Source: CAYPLH01 sp964411505
GTDB taxonomy: Bacteria; Bacillota; Clostridia; CAYPLH01; DUMO01
NCBI GenBank assembly: GCA_964411505.1
Contig: CAYPLH010000007.1
Coordinates: 1-64,000 of the forward strand
DNA length: 64,000 bases
Direction of reading: 5' to 3'
In this document: in pieces, positions 35,210-44,004 of the stretch
How positions within the stretch are numbered: the stretch's first letter is position 1
How the letters are laid out: each line of letters starts with the position of its first letter
The notes under the pieces: generated by a model
Seen by the model: only the letters and a program-made list of their open reading frames with translations
Database searches by the model: none
What the model was told of the DNA's origin: nothing
Program-made: the position numbers and the translations under genes

Positions 35210-37069
35210 ATGATACAAAGTAAAAAAATAAATATAATTGTTGCAATAGCCGTGGTTTTTGCCTTGATAACAAGTATTGCTTTAGTAGTAATAGGAAATA
35301 TTCATAATGAAAACGGCGGCATGAAAACCGAGACAGAATATGCAACTAAGGTTTTTGGCACCGATATTATTTCTATTGAAATTATTGCAGATGAAGCTGA
35401 TTGGCAGGGAATGCTCGGCAATGCTACAAGTGAGCAATATATCATGGCTGATGTGGTTGTAAACGGCACAAAAATCCAAAATGCAGGTGTTCGTCCAAAA
35501 GGTAATTCCAGCCTAACCCAGGTGGCTAGCTCCGATAGTGATAGATTTAGTTTTCGTTTGCAATTTGACGAGTACATTAAAGGTCAGACTTGCTTTGGGC
35601 TTGACAGCTTAGTGATCAACAACATGCTGGGAGATAATACTTACATGAAGGAGTATGTTTCTTATGAGTTAATGCATAAAATCGGCGTAGATGCACCATA
35701 CTTTGGATTTGCTGATATCAAAGTGAATGGCAAAAGCTGGGGGTTTTATCTTGCAGTGGAAACTTATGGCGACAGCTATGAGGCAAGAACATTCGGCACA
35801 ACCGGTGGTATGATGTACAATGTAAAAAGCATGGATATGGGCGGTAATATTAAAGATGGTAATGGCTTTGACATTCCACAAGGCAACGCTAAGCCACCGG
35901 TAAACGGGCAAGGCGGCAATTTTCCTCAGAGAGGTATGCAACCACCGATAAATGAGCAAGGTAACAATTTTCCTCAGAGAGGTATGCAACCGCCGATAAA
36001 TGGGCAAGGTGGGCAAATACAGCCAAACACACAAGCCGAGCCAATCCCTTCTGCAACAACTCAGCCTGAACGACAAAACAGCGGCAGGCAAATGGAGAGA
36101 CCGAACGGTAATTTCGGTGGTCTTATGGGAGGTAGAGGAAGCAATGGCGGCAGCTTGGAATATACAACAGATGAAGTTTCCTCATACAGTGCAATCTTTA
36201 ATAATGTCGTAGGTAAAGGTGATGACAGTGATTTCAAGCGTGTTATTACTGCATTAAAGGCATTGTCTAAGGGAGAAAAGCTGGAAACCTATTTTGATAT
36301 TGACCAAATTTTGCGGTATCTCGCAGCTCATACCATTGTGGTAAATCTTGACAGTTATTCATCAAGCATGGCGCAGAATTATTACCTCTACGAGAATAAG
36401 GGCAAGGTTACAATCCTACCTTGGGACTACAATTTGGCATGGGGTGGGTTTCAAAGTGGAAGTGCATCTTCTGTTATCAATTTTCCAATAGACTCTCCTG
36501 TAAGCGGTGTGGAAATGAGTTCCCGACCTTTGATTGAAAAGTTGTTTTCCAATACGGAGTATTTAGAAAAATACCACGACTACCTGCAAGAGTTAATGAC
36601 AAGCTATTTCGCAGACGGTGAATGGGAAGAGAAAATTACACAGCTTGATGTGCTTATTTCCGATTATGTTAAAAACGACAACACAGCCTTTTGCACTTTT
36701 GAAGAATACAACACAGCAGTTGAAGCTTTCAAAACTCTTGGTAATCTGCGCTATCAGAGTATACAAGGTCAGATTGACGGTACAGTTCCGTCTACCACAG
36801 CAGAGCAGACTGCAAACCCGAATAAGCTTATTTCAGCCAGTAATCTGAGCCTTTCTTCACTTGGTAGCATGATGGGCGGCGGCAATATGCAAAATCCTGC
36901 TGAAAATAATACAAAGATTCCCGAAGATAAAGGTCGTATGTTGTCACCTTTCGGAGGACAAACTTCCAGCGGTACAAGTACCACAGAAAGCTTACTGATT
37001 TATTCCAGCTTATTTGCATTTGTCTTGCTCTTAACATTCCTTGTAGCAAAGAAGAAAAGAAATTATTAA
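35210..37069 (+). CDS. CotH kinase-family protein, membrane anchored, with Pro/Gln-rich repeats
   Basis: 619 aa. N-terminal membrane segment (residues ~8-28), CotH-like kinase domain in two blocks (GVRPKGNSS, WGFYLAVET; then YENKGKVTILPWDYNLAWG with the DYN metal-binding motif), interrupted at residues ~220-310 by a low-complexity insert repeating NFPQRGMQPPINxQG. A C-terminal helix (LIYSSLFAFVLLLTFLVAKKKRNY) ends the protein. CotH kinases phosphorylate spore-coat proteins in Bacillus; here the substrate is likely extracytoplasmic. RBS GAGGTGAAAG. Third gene of the VTC-DUF4956-CotH cassette. Confidence 0.85.
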   Translation: MIQSKKINIIVAIAVVFALITSIALVVIGNIHNENGGMKTETEYATKVFGTDIISIEIIADEADWQGMLGNATSEQYIMADVVVNGTKIQNAGVRPKGNSSLTQVASSDSDRFSFRLQFDEYIKGQTCFGLDSLVINNMLGDNTYMKEYVSYELMHKIGVDAPYFGFADIKVNGKSWGFYLAVETYGDSYEARTFGTTGGMMYNVKSMDMGGNIKDGNGFDIPQGNAKPPVNGQGGNFPQRGMQPPINEQGNNFPQRGMQPPINGQGGQIQPNTQAEPIPSATTQPERQNSGRQMERPNGNFGGLMGGRGSNGGSLEYTTDEVSSYSAIFNNVVGKGDDSDFKRVITALKALSKGEKLETYFDIDQILRYLAAHTIVVNLDSYSSSMAQNYYLYENKGKVTILPWDYNLAWGGFQSGSASSVINFPIDSPVSGVEMSSRPLIEKLFSNTEYLEKYHDYLQELMTSYFADGEWEEKITQLDVLISDYVKNDNTAFCTFEEYNTAVEAFKTLGNLRYQSIQGQIDGTVPSTTAEQTANPNKLISASNLSLSSLGSMMGGGNMQNPAENNTKIPEDKGRMLSPFGGQTSSGTSTTESLLIYSSLFAFVLLLTFLVAKKKRNY

Positions 37070-37290
37070 GCATATACTAATGTTCAGCTAAAGCTCAGAG
37101 GTAGCTAAAGAGATATAGGGTCTGAGCAGTAACAACCAAAGTTCAGATAATAAGCCAAAGTTTATGATAACTTGTATCCTAACTTAGTTTGCGGTAATAT
37201 ATTTATAGAATTTTTGATAATTTATCTGTGGCAGTTGCAGCTTTGCTACATCTGCCACAGAAGATTGTCTTTCAAATAGGAGGATTATCC

Positions 37291-37974
37291 ATGGCAAAAA
37301 TGCTGATTTGTGATGATGAAGAGGGCTTAAGAACCGTTATAAAACGATATGCCTTGTTTGAAGGGCACGAGGTTGTTGAAGCCTGTGACGGAATGGAAGC
37401 GGTAGAGCTATGTAAAATCCAAACCTTTGACATTATTATAATGGATGTTATGATGCCGGAGCTTGATGGTTTTTCAGCGGTTAAAAAAATCCGCAAAACC
37501 GCTGATACTCCGGTTATCATGCTTTCTGCCCGTGGTGAGGAATACGATAAGATTTTAGGCTTTGAAGTGGGCGTGGACGACTATGTGGTAAAACCATTTT
37601 CGTCAAAAGAGATTATGCTTAGAGTAAACGCAATTCTTAGACGTATAAAAACATCACAGTCCCCTAAGGAACAAGATGGGCATATCATTTTTGAAAAAAA
37701 CGGCTTTTTGGCAGATCTAACTGCCTACAAGGTGTTTATTGACGGAACACAGGTAGATATGGCTCCAAAAGAATATGATCTTTTGTTTTTCCTTATACGC
37801 AACAAAAATATTGCCGTACCAAGAGAGAAAATACTTACCGAGGTATGGGGATATGATTATTTTGGTGATGACCGCACTCTTGACACCCACATGAAATTAC
37901 TTCGCAAGCACATAGGAAAATATGCAGGGCTTATAACAACTCTTAGAGGATTGGGGTATCGTTTTGATGGATAG
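37291..37974 (+). CDS. OmpR/PhoB-family response regulator
   Basis: 227 aa. Receiver domain with acidic pocket (Asp8, Asp9), phospho-acceptor Asp52 (IIIMDVMMP) and the VVKPFSSKE Lys; C-terminal winged-helix DNA-binding domain ending TLRGLGYRF. ATG chosen because AGGAGG lies immediately upstream; the 21 codons before it are unlikely. It overlaps the kinase gene by a few bases and probably controls the adjacent VTC/CotH cassette (inference from position). Confidence 0.92.
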   Translation: MAKMLICDDEEGLRTVIKRYALFEGHEVVEACDGMEAVELCKIQTFDIIIMDVMMPELDGFSAVKKIRKTADTPVIMLSARGEEYDKILGFEVGVDDYVVKPFSSKEIMLRVNAILRRIKTSQSPKEQDGHIIFEKNGFLADLTAYKVFIDGTQVDMAPKEYDLLFFLIRNKNIAVPREKILTEVWGYDYFGDDRTLDTHMKLLRKHIGKYAGLITTLRGLGYRFDG

Positions 37975-39259
37975 AATAAAATTGAAATGGAAAATCTTTA
38001 TGTCCTTGCTAACTTTTTGTGTTTTTCTACTCTTTATCCTCTGGCTGTTTCAAACGGTTTTTTTAAATGATATGTATAAAATGATAAGGCGGAATGAGCT
38101 TCATGAAGCAATGGCTCTTGTTGAAGAAAATATCAACAGTCCTAATTTTAGAGAGATTCTGTTTCAGCTTGAAACAGATAGAAGCGTGATAGTAGCACCT
38201 ACCAGAGATTTTGTAAAACCGCAAACTCCAGCCCCCGATGGACGAGGTGGTGTACATCCTGAAACAATTATTGAAACAAAAGAGTTTACCTTGCCAAACG
38301 GACAAGTTATTTCCCTTACCTTCCATGCTATGATTACACCTGTAAACGCTACGGTGTCAACCTTGCAAATACAGTTATATATTATTACAGTCATAATGAT
38401 TTTGGCTTCTGTTGCAATTGCACTTGTGTTGTCAGATATAATAGCAAAGCCGCTTGTACGCCTGAATGACGGAGCTAAAAAACTTTCTAAGGGTAACTAC
38501 AATGCAGATTTTAATGGATGTGGATACTTAGAGGTAAAGGAGCTTTCAGATACCCTTAATTCTACTGCAATCGAGCTTTCAAAGGTTGATGAGTTGCGGC
38601 GGGAACTTATTGCAAATATTTCACACGATTTACGAACACCTCTTGCTTTAATTTACAGTTATGCCGAAATGATGCAGGACTTCCCAGACGAGATTAGCAC
38701 TACACAGGTGCAGACCATTATGTCGGAAACCAAGAGGCTTTCATCTCTTGTAAATGATATTCTTGATGTGTCTAAACTTGAAACTGGCACAATGGAGCTT
38801 CACATGCGTAACTACAATCTCACCGAAAGCATTAACGAAACAGTTGTACGACTTTCGGAACTTTTAAAAAATGACGGCTATTCTATTTCGTTTAAGCATT
38901 CTGAAGATGTATATGTCACAGCGGACGAGGCGAAAATTACCCAGACTTTTTACAATTTGCTTACTAATGCTGTTAATTACAGTACAGGTGACAAGCATAT
39001 TATTGTGAGACAAAGCAGGGTGCAAAATAGTGTGCGAATCGAGGTTCATGATCATGGCGATGGCATTGCACCAGAAAACATTCCTTATATTTGGGACAGG
39101 TATTATAAAGTTGATAAAAAGCATAAACGGGCAATAACAGGAACTGGGCTTGGGCTTTCCATTGTCAAAAAGATTTTTGAGCTTCACGGTGCGGACTATG
39201 GTGTGGAATCAGAACTTGGAAAAGGCTCGGTCTTTTGGTTTCAGTTAGAATCAAAATAG
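37967..39259 (+). CDS. Sensor histidine kinase
   Basis: ~430 aa. TM1 (residues ~12-34), an extracellular sensor of ~100 residues, TM2 (~135-158), HAMP, HisKA with phospho-His220 (NISHDLRTPL) and an HATPase domain with GTGLGLSIVKKIFELH. ATG lies inside the 3' end of the regulator gene, giving translational coupling. The signal is unknown; the extracellular domain has no familiar motif. Confidence 0.92.
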   Translation: MDRIKLKWKIFMSLLTFCVFLLFILWLFQTVFLNDMYKMIRRNELHEAMALVEENINSPNFREILFQLETDRSVIVAPTRDFVKPQTPAPDGRGGVHPETIIETKEFTLPNGQVISLTFHAMITPVNATVSTLQIQLYIITVIMILASVAIALVLSDIIAKPLVRLNDGAKKLSKGNYNADFNGCGYLEVKELSDTLNSTAIELSKVDELRRELIANISHDLRTPLALIYSYAEMMQDFPDEISTTQVQTIMSETKRLSSLVNDILDVSKLETGTMELHMRNYNLTESINETVVRLSELLKNDGYSISFKHSEDVYVTADEAKITQTFYNLLTNAVNYSTGDKHIIVRQSRVQNSVRIEVHDHGDGIAPENIPYIWDRYYKVDKKHKRAITGTGLGLSIVKKIFELHGADYGVESELGKGSVFWFQLESK

Positions 39260-39447
39260 AAATGCTAAAGCTGACGCTTATTAGTATTTTAATTTATTCT
39301 AACCCGTGGGTACTAATGTTTATAAGGTTTAGCTGGATCGTTTCCACAGATACCAGCAGATAAGTCACTTTAACGCAGAGCTTAAGCGTTTACCGTTCAA
39401 CAATAAAATCAATTTTTTTTCCTGCTTTTCCTACTGTGATCTTGTTT

Positions 39448-40002
39448 TTATTTCCCGATAGAGTGATGAAAATGCATCTTCTGCCGTATCTCTTTGGCTA
39501 TTTCCTCACCCTTCAAAATCCTCACCAACTCAAACGCGAACTCTGCTGAAACGCCTGCGCCTTTGGCGGTGATAAACCGTCCATCTGTGACGACCGGCTC
39601 TTTGGCAACAATCGCGCCTGTCAGCCGATTCTCATATCCCGGATAGCATACGGCTTTTCTGCCATTAAGCAGTCCCATATCACCAAGTATTGACGGTGCA
39701 GCACAGATAGCCGCAATATACGCGCCGTGAGCTACTGCGTCGCTAATGCAGTCAGCTACCCATTCGCAAGCCTGAAGGTTTGGCACACCTGGTACGCCGC
39801 CCGGCAGTATAATCATCTCTGCGTCACGACAATCCACTTCCGTATAATATGCGTCGGTCTTTATACCTATGTCGTGCGAACCAAAAACCGTATTTCCGGT
39901 GATACCTACAGTTGTGACCGTGATACCTGCGCGGCGCAGAATATCGAGGGGTACGACCGCCTCTATCTCTTCAAACCCTTGGGCTAATAAAATATATACC
40001 AT
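39448..40002 (-). CDS. DJ-1/PfpI family protein (ThiJ-like)
   Basis: 184 aa with the DJ-1 fold: N-terminal LLAQGFEEIEAVVPLDILRRAG, catalytic elbow Cys100 (AAICAAPSIL) with Glu near residue 12, and TAKGAGVSAEFAFELVRIL. Members act as deglycase/chaperone-like or in redox protection; the old ThiJ thiamine label is not supported. Start ATG with GGAGG; an ORF extension of 22 codons upstream lacks a site. Confidence 0.88.
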   Translation of the reverse strand: MVYILLAQGFEEIEAVVPLDILRRAGITVTTVGITGNTVFGSHDIGIKTDAYYTEVDCRDAEMIILPGGVPGVPNLQACEWVADCISDAVAHGAYIAAICAAPSILGDMGLLNGRKAVCYPGYENRLTGAIVAKEPVVTDGRFITAKGAGVSAEFAFELVRILKGEEIAKEIRQKMHFHHSIGK

Positions 40003-40222
40003 AAAATTACCTCCATGAAAAATTTTGAAAAAATCATTAATGCGTACTGTTTCACATAGAAAATCCAAAGTGTCTGGTGAATATGAATTTTCTGTTGTTT
40101 TTATTATAATAAATTATTGTCAAAAAAGCCATTCCATAATTAATAACATTATCGTGAAAGCCTTGATTATATCAATTTCATTAAATCTTGTGACTTCAAT
40201 GAGCGCCTAACTTTGCAAATGC

Positions 40223-40639
40223 TTACTCTCCAATAATTTTAACCAAAACACGTTTCCTTCTTTTTCCGTCGAATTCGCCGTAGAATATTTGTTCCCAGGG
40301 TCCGAAATCAAGTCTACCTTCTGTAATAGCAACTACTACTTCCCTGCCCATAATCGTACGTTTAAGATGAGCATCAGCATTATCTTCATAACCATTATGA
40401 GCATACTGGCTGTAAGGTTTTTCAGGTGCGAGTTTTTCAAGAAACCTTTCGAAATCCTGGTGCAGCCCGCCTTCATCATCATTAATGAACACACTGGCTG
40501 TAATATGCATGGCATTGCAAAGGAGCAATCCTTCAGTTATTCCACTTTCAGAAAGACACTGTTCAATCTGTGGTGTAATATTGATAAATTCACGTCTTTT
40601 CTTAATGTCGAACCATAACTCTTTACGGTAACTTTTCAT
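40223..40639 (-). CDS. YjbQ/UPF0047 family protein
   Basis: 138 aa matching the YjbQ family, noted for a weak thiamine-phosphate synthase activity in some members. Conserved segments: GLLLCNAMHITASVFINDDE, NADAHLKRTIMGREVVVAITEGRL and FGPWEQIFYGEFDG. The histidines in these motifs form the putative metal site. Stand-alone. Confidence 0.88.
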   Translation of the reverse strand: MKSYRKELWFDIKKRREFINITPQIEQCLSESGITEGLLLCNAMHITASVFINDDEGGLHQDFERFLEKLAPEKPYSQYAHNGYEDNADAHLKRTIMGREVVVAITEGRLDFGPWEQIFYGEFDGKRRKRVLVKIIGE

Positions 40640-40918
40640 ACTGCATTAGACTCTTTTCTTTACAATAAATATCCTTTATTTTTATTAACAATGCAATATA
40701 TTAGTTTTTTCCATTTTCATTCTTCCTTTTTCACATCATCCTATTGCTCTGAATTAAATCATAACTGCTTTATGCAGTAGATGAGTAGCTGTGTGTAAAG
40801 CAATAGTTTTTTCTGCATTATCAGGCAGTCCACCCTTGAACTGCTTTGAACTGCTTGGTATTGAACCCGTTGAGGAAATGTAAAACAAAAAAGCTGTTCC
40901 AAAATTGATAACAGAGTT

Positions 40919-41430
40919 TTACTGGGGGGTGGCTTTTTCTTTTTCTAAATCTTTTAATTTTTCTTTTTCTAGTCCGGTTATTTTTTTTACCAATTCAACT
41001 GATAAACCTTCCGATAGAGCAGTCCTAGCTATCTCTAACCTCTCTTCGATCCGACCTTTTTCCATACCTTTCTCTTCGCTTTTTATAAATCCTTCTCTTA
41101 TTGCTTGCTCAAAATTATAAACCATACTTTCACCTTCTCTTGTCCATCGGGCACATCCTTTATAAATTCTCTCCATATTTCAACCATGTACACAAGCAGT
41201 CGGTATGGCATTTGAAAGTCTACTGTAGACTGCAATTCCATCAGCACATAAAAGATAACATCCTGATCGCTTAACTTTACCCAATAAACAAGGTCAGCCT
41301 CCTTATCTTTAAAATCCTGTAGTATGAAAGATTTATCTACTCTTGTTATTTTCTCCTCATCTAATTCTTCAACCCAACCTTGTTTAACAAAACTTTTCAA
41401 AATCCTTGTACAGCAGACTTGGCTGTATAC
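40919..41430 (-). pseudogene. Decayed Rpn-family (PD-(D/E)XK) nuclease gene
   Basis: Two out-of-frame pieces of a recombination-promoting nuclease/putative transposase. The first (about 41430-41100) reads ILKSFVKQGWVEELDEEKITRVDKSF, then ADLVYWVKL and MELQSTVDFQMPYRL, including the E..LQS nuclease motif. The second (41176-40919) is the usual coiled tail (EGLSVELVKKITGLEKEKL). The N-terminus, about 100 internal residues and the reading frame are lost. Its 5' edge overlaps the end of dcd. Confidence 0.75.
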
Positions 41431-41911
41431 CTGTGTTGTTTTGATACTTTCCGCTACAGTATTTTTGATAATCACCTTCAATAGAATGGTAATATATCTG
41501 GCAGATTTCAACTTCCGGATAAATTCTGACAGGCTGAACGCACTGTATTTCAAGTGTCCAGTAACCGCTGAAGCCAACATCACCGAACCCAGCGGTCACA
41601 TGAATATAAAGCCCCAACCTTCCTACGGAAGAACGCCCCTCCAGCATTGGAACATATCCATCGGTTTTTGTATATTCTACTGTCCTTCCCAAGTATAGCC
41701 TCCCGGGCTCTAATACAAGCCCTTCCTCCGGTATGATGATACTTCTGGCTTTATTGGGCTTTTTCATATCCAATAATTTTTCTTCATAGATCAAAAGTTC
41801 ATTATGCAACCGAAGGTTATAGCTGTTGGGATTTAGACATTTCTCATCGTAAGGCTCTATTATTATCTCTTTACCAATATGCTTTTTAATCTCAAGACCT
41901 GAAAGTATCAA
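41384..41911 (-). CDS. dcd: dCTP deaminase
   Basis: 175 aa, converts dCTP to dUTP (or directly to dUMP in bifunctional forms). Motifs: MILSGLEIKK start, IIEPYDEKCLNPNSYNLRL, the catalytic EGRSSVGRLGL and HVTAGFGDVGFSG-WTLE. Start is TTG at 41911, with GGAGG 8 nt upstream; an in-frame upstream ATG forms part of that site. The C-terminus (LLYKDFEKFC) overlaps the first codons of the Rpn remnant, so the last few residues may have been replaced by the insertion. Confidence 0.88.
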   Translation of the reverse strand: MILSGLEIKKHIGKEIIIEPYDEKCLNPNSYNLRLHNELLIYEEKLLDMKKPNKARSIIIPEEGLVLEPGRLYLGRTVEYTKTDGYVPMLEGRSSVGRLGLYIHVTAGFGDVGFSGYWTLEIQCVQPVRIYPEVEICQIYYHSIEGDYQKYCSGKYQNNTGIQPSLLYKDFEKFC

Positions 41912-41978
41912 AAAAATCGCCTCCATAAATAAGTAATGCATAGGAAAACTTCTCATATACCACCTATTATACATTATT

Positions 41979-42145
41979 CTATGCCAAATGTCTTAGCCAA
42001 TTCTTTACGACTGATATTTTCCCCTCATCATGCCTCTTTGTACGTTTTGCATGAACCACAACAGATGTTTTCTCTATGCTTTCTCTTGAATCCCCGCTAA
42101 GTTTTCAGCATTATCGGCTGTTGATTTGATAAGTTGAATGCTCAT
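41979..42145 (-). pseudogene. Possible decayed small ORF upstream of dcd
   Basis: ATG 42145 opens MSIQLIKSTADNAENLAGIQ, then stops; a one-base shift continues as ESIEKTSVVVHAKRTKRH and ends at 41979. Codon use looks protein-like, but no family is recognised and there is no good RBS. Confidence 0.2.
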
Positions 42146-42190
42146 AAATCATAAAAGTCTTTAACTATTTTAACTGTATCAATCATCTCT

Positions 42191-42688
42191 TTATCCTCCT
42201 ACGCTCCACTCAAATATATTCACAAACCGCTGACCATCTTTGTAAAGGTCATGCCATTCGGGCAGGCGGGCTTTACGGATTAACTTTGCTCCGAGCTTTT
42301 CACATGTACGCTTGGAAGCCGTATTGGTATGGTTGTTGGTAATCAATACCTTATTCATCCCATGCATCCGGATAACTGGTGCAAGAAGCCGGCAGGCCTT
42401 TTCGGCATAACCATGCCCACGGTGTTGTTCATCGACGCTGTAACCGATTTGACCGCCATAATACAGGCCGTCTGTATAGCCGATACGCAAATTGATCTCA
42501 CCGACACGATTGCTGTCACAGCGGATTTCAAACACATAAGCTGGAACCCATTTCTTTTCAGGAATAGCAGGCTTTTTGCCAATACAGTAAAGCTCTATTT
42601 CACCATCAGTTAAATTTGGTATATCAATAAAATCATCAAAAATAATGGCAGGGAATTGTAATAAGCGATTTCCTGCAGGATTTCCCAT
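42191..42688 (-). CDS. GNAT family N-acetyltransferase
   Basis: 165 aa with acetyl-CoA binding motif A as VDEQHRGHGYAEKACRLL and the motif B segment NHTNTASKRTCEKLGAKLIRKA. Substrate unknown. It overlaps the 3' end of the preceding GNAT gene by 79 bp. The RBS before the ATG is weak, so the true start may be further inside. Confidence 0.8.
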   Translation of the reverse strand: MGNPAGNRLLQFPAIIFDDFIDIPNLTDGEIELYCIGKKPAIPEKKWVPAYVFEIRCDSNRVGEINLRIGYTDGLYYGGQIGYSVDEQHRGHGYAEKACRLLAPVIRMHGMNKVLITNNHTNTASKRTCEKLGAKLIRKARLPEWHDLYKDGQRFVNIFEWSVGG

Positions 42689-43221
42689 TCATCTTTTAGG
42701 ATAGCATATGAATATTCATCGCCATACTTTTTACCTGAAAACTTATTTGCAGGTCCCGCTTCAAGAAAACAACCTTCTCTGCGCATACCTATCCGTTCCA
42801 TAACACGATATGAACCATAGTTTTCTGTATCACAGTGAGCAGTAATCCTGTGCAATCCCAATTCGTTAAAACCAAACTCCACAATACGTTTACCCATTTC
42901 GGTACCAAAGCCCTGTTTCCAGTAATCTCTGTGTAAAATCCACCCGATTACTGCTTCATCATCGCCTGTAATAGCTAAATTACATGCACCGATAAGCTTT
43001 TTGCTTGATTTTAACACAGTAGCATATTGAAAATTTTTGCATGGGACTTCCATTGATTTTGCTATAGCTTGTAAAATAAACGCTTTGGTATGGGATTCCT
43101 CATTTGGTCCCCAAACCATATACTGAACATTCTCAGCAACACTTGCATAAGCGTGAACTGCTTCAAAATCTGTTTCCTCAAATTGTCGTAAAATCAAGCG
43201 CTCTGTTTCAAGAGTTATCAT
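42610..43221 (-). CDS. GNAT N-acetyltransferase, RimJ/RimL-like
   Basis: 203 aa. ITLETERLILRQFEETDFEAVHAY start, acetyl-CoA motif RDYWKQGFGTEMGKRIVEFGF and YRVMERIGMRREGCF are typical of RimJ/RimL-type or antibiotic-inactivating acetyltransferases. ATG with GGAG 9 nt upstream. The C-terminus after LKDEWEIL is an unusual hydrophobic tail (ASN-rich then LPLFLMILLIYQI) encoded in the overlap with the next gene, suggesting loss of the original stop. Confidence 0.85.
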   Translation of the reverse strand: MITLETERLILRQFEETDFEAVHAYASVAENVQYMVWGPNEESHTKAFILQAIAKSMEVPCKNFQYATVLKSSKKLIGACNLAITGDDEAVIGWILHRDYWKQGFGTEMGKRIVEFGFNELGLHRITAHCDTENYGSYRVMERIGMRREGCFLEAGPANKFSGKKYGDEYSYAILKDEWEILQEIAYYNSLPLFLMILLIYQI

Positions 43222-43289
43222 AATCTTCAACTCCATTCTCACTATTTTATACTAATCTACTACTGTACACTAGCATGCATACTCTTTAA

Positions 43290-43407
43290 AATGCAAAAAC
43301 CCCGTAGATATCACTTTTATGTGACTCCGCAGGGTATAATTCCACGTGTAGGGCTTCATTGCCCCTATGCAGCTCAAGCATCCAGCTCTTATGCATACTC
43401 ACCGTTT
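43290..43407 (-). ncRNA. Candidate structured, terminated RNA
   Basis: On the minus strand TTGACA (43441-43436) with a weak AAGAAT -10 precedes ~120 nt of foldable sequence. It contains a bulged stem TATGC/GCATA with an inner AGCT/AGCT stem (43397-43366), a GGGC/GCCC hairpin (43364-43351) and a final imperfect hairpin (43334-43300) followed by TTTTTGC. It lies upstream of the two GNAT genes and between divergent genes. Not recognised as a known class. Confidence 0.45.
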
Positions 43408-43639
43408 ATAGTATTCTTGCATATATTTTCCACTTTGTCAATAAGTTTTGAAGGAATTCTTGCATTAAACTATGTTTGTTTTTGTGTTTTAAAAAACTAT
43501 TGACTGTAACTCCTACACGTATTAAGATATATCTAGTTTACAGAAAATTTCATTCAGTTTTATCAATGAATGAAACCAGATTTAATGCCATATCCTATTA
43601 AAGGTAGATATATGGCTTGCTATTATTAAAAAAAAAATT

Positions 43640-43936
43640 AGAGATGCGATGAAGAGAAGAGTAGATTATTGATGTCTTTTACAGAGAACTCCGATAAGCT
43701 GAGAAGGAGTAAAGAATAGGTAACCGAAGATGGTCTCAGAGCTTTCGCACCGAATCCTTTTTTAGGGTTTAGGCTGCGACGGATGCACCCGTTATAGTGC
43801 CGGGGTATAATCAGGATTAATTTATCCTGCCGTACTTGCTGAGGTTGGTGCTGTGAAGTATCAATAAACCGGGGTGGTAACACGAAGTATCATGCTCTCG
43901 TCCCCAGGATTGTATCCTGGAGGTGAGAGCTTTTTT
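43640..43936 (+). promoter_or_regulatory. T-box riboswitch leader of metG
   Basis: Canonical T-box leader. The T-box sequence GGGTGGTAACACG is at 43872-43884, a terminator (GCTCTC...GAGAGC with inner CCAGGAT/ATCCTGG, then TTTTTT) at 43894-43936, and upstream Stem I features (GAACTCCGATAAGCTGAGAAGG). A likely specifier codon is ATG at 43730-43732 in CCGAAGATGGTCTC. Uncharged tRNA-Met should stabilise the antiterminator and switch on metG. Confidence 0.88.
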
Positions 43937-44004
43937 AATGTGCATTTTGTTTATATAAGTATGTTATTCCAAATCAATAAATCAATTAGAAATGAGGTGC
44001 GTTT

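Noticed and set aside
35669..36091. Minus-strand ORF of 140 codons inside the CotH gene
   Set aside because: It is the antisense of the Pro/Gln-rich repeat insert, with repeated LRKI segments and no RBS.
43290..43407. 6S RNA, SRP RNA or a known riboswitch
   Set aside because: The conserved bulge of 6S, the SRP apical motif and the riboswitch core sequences I know are not present; kept as an unclassified candidate.
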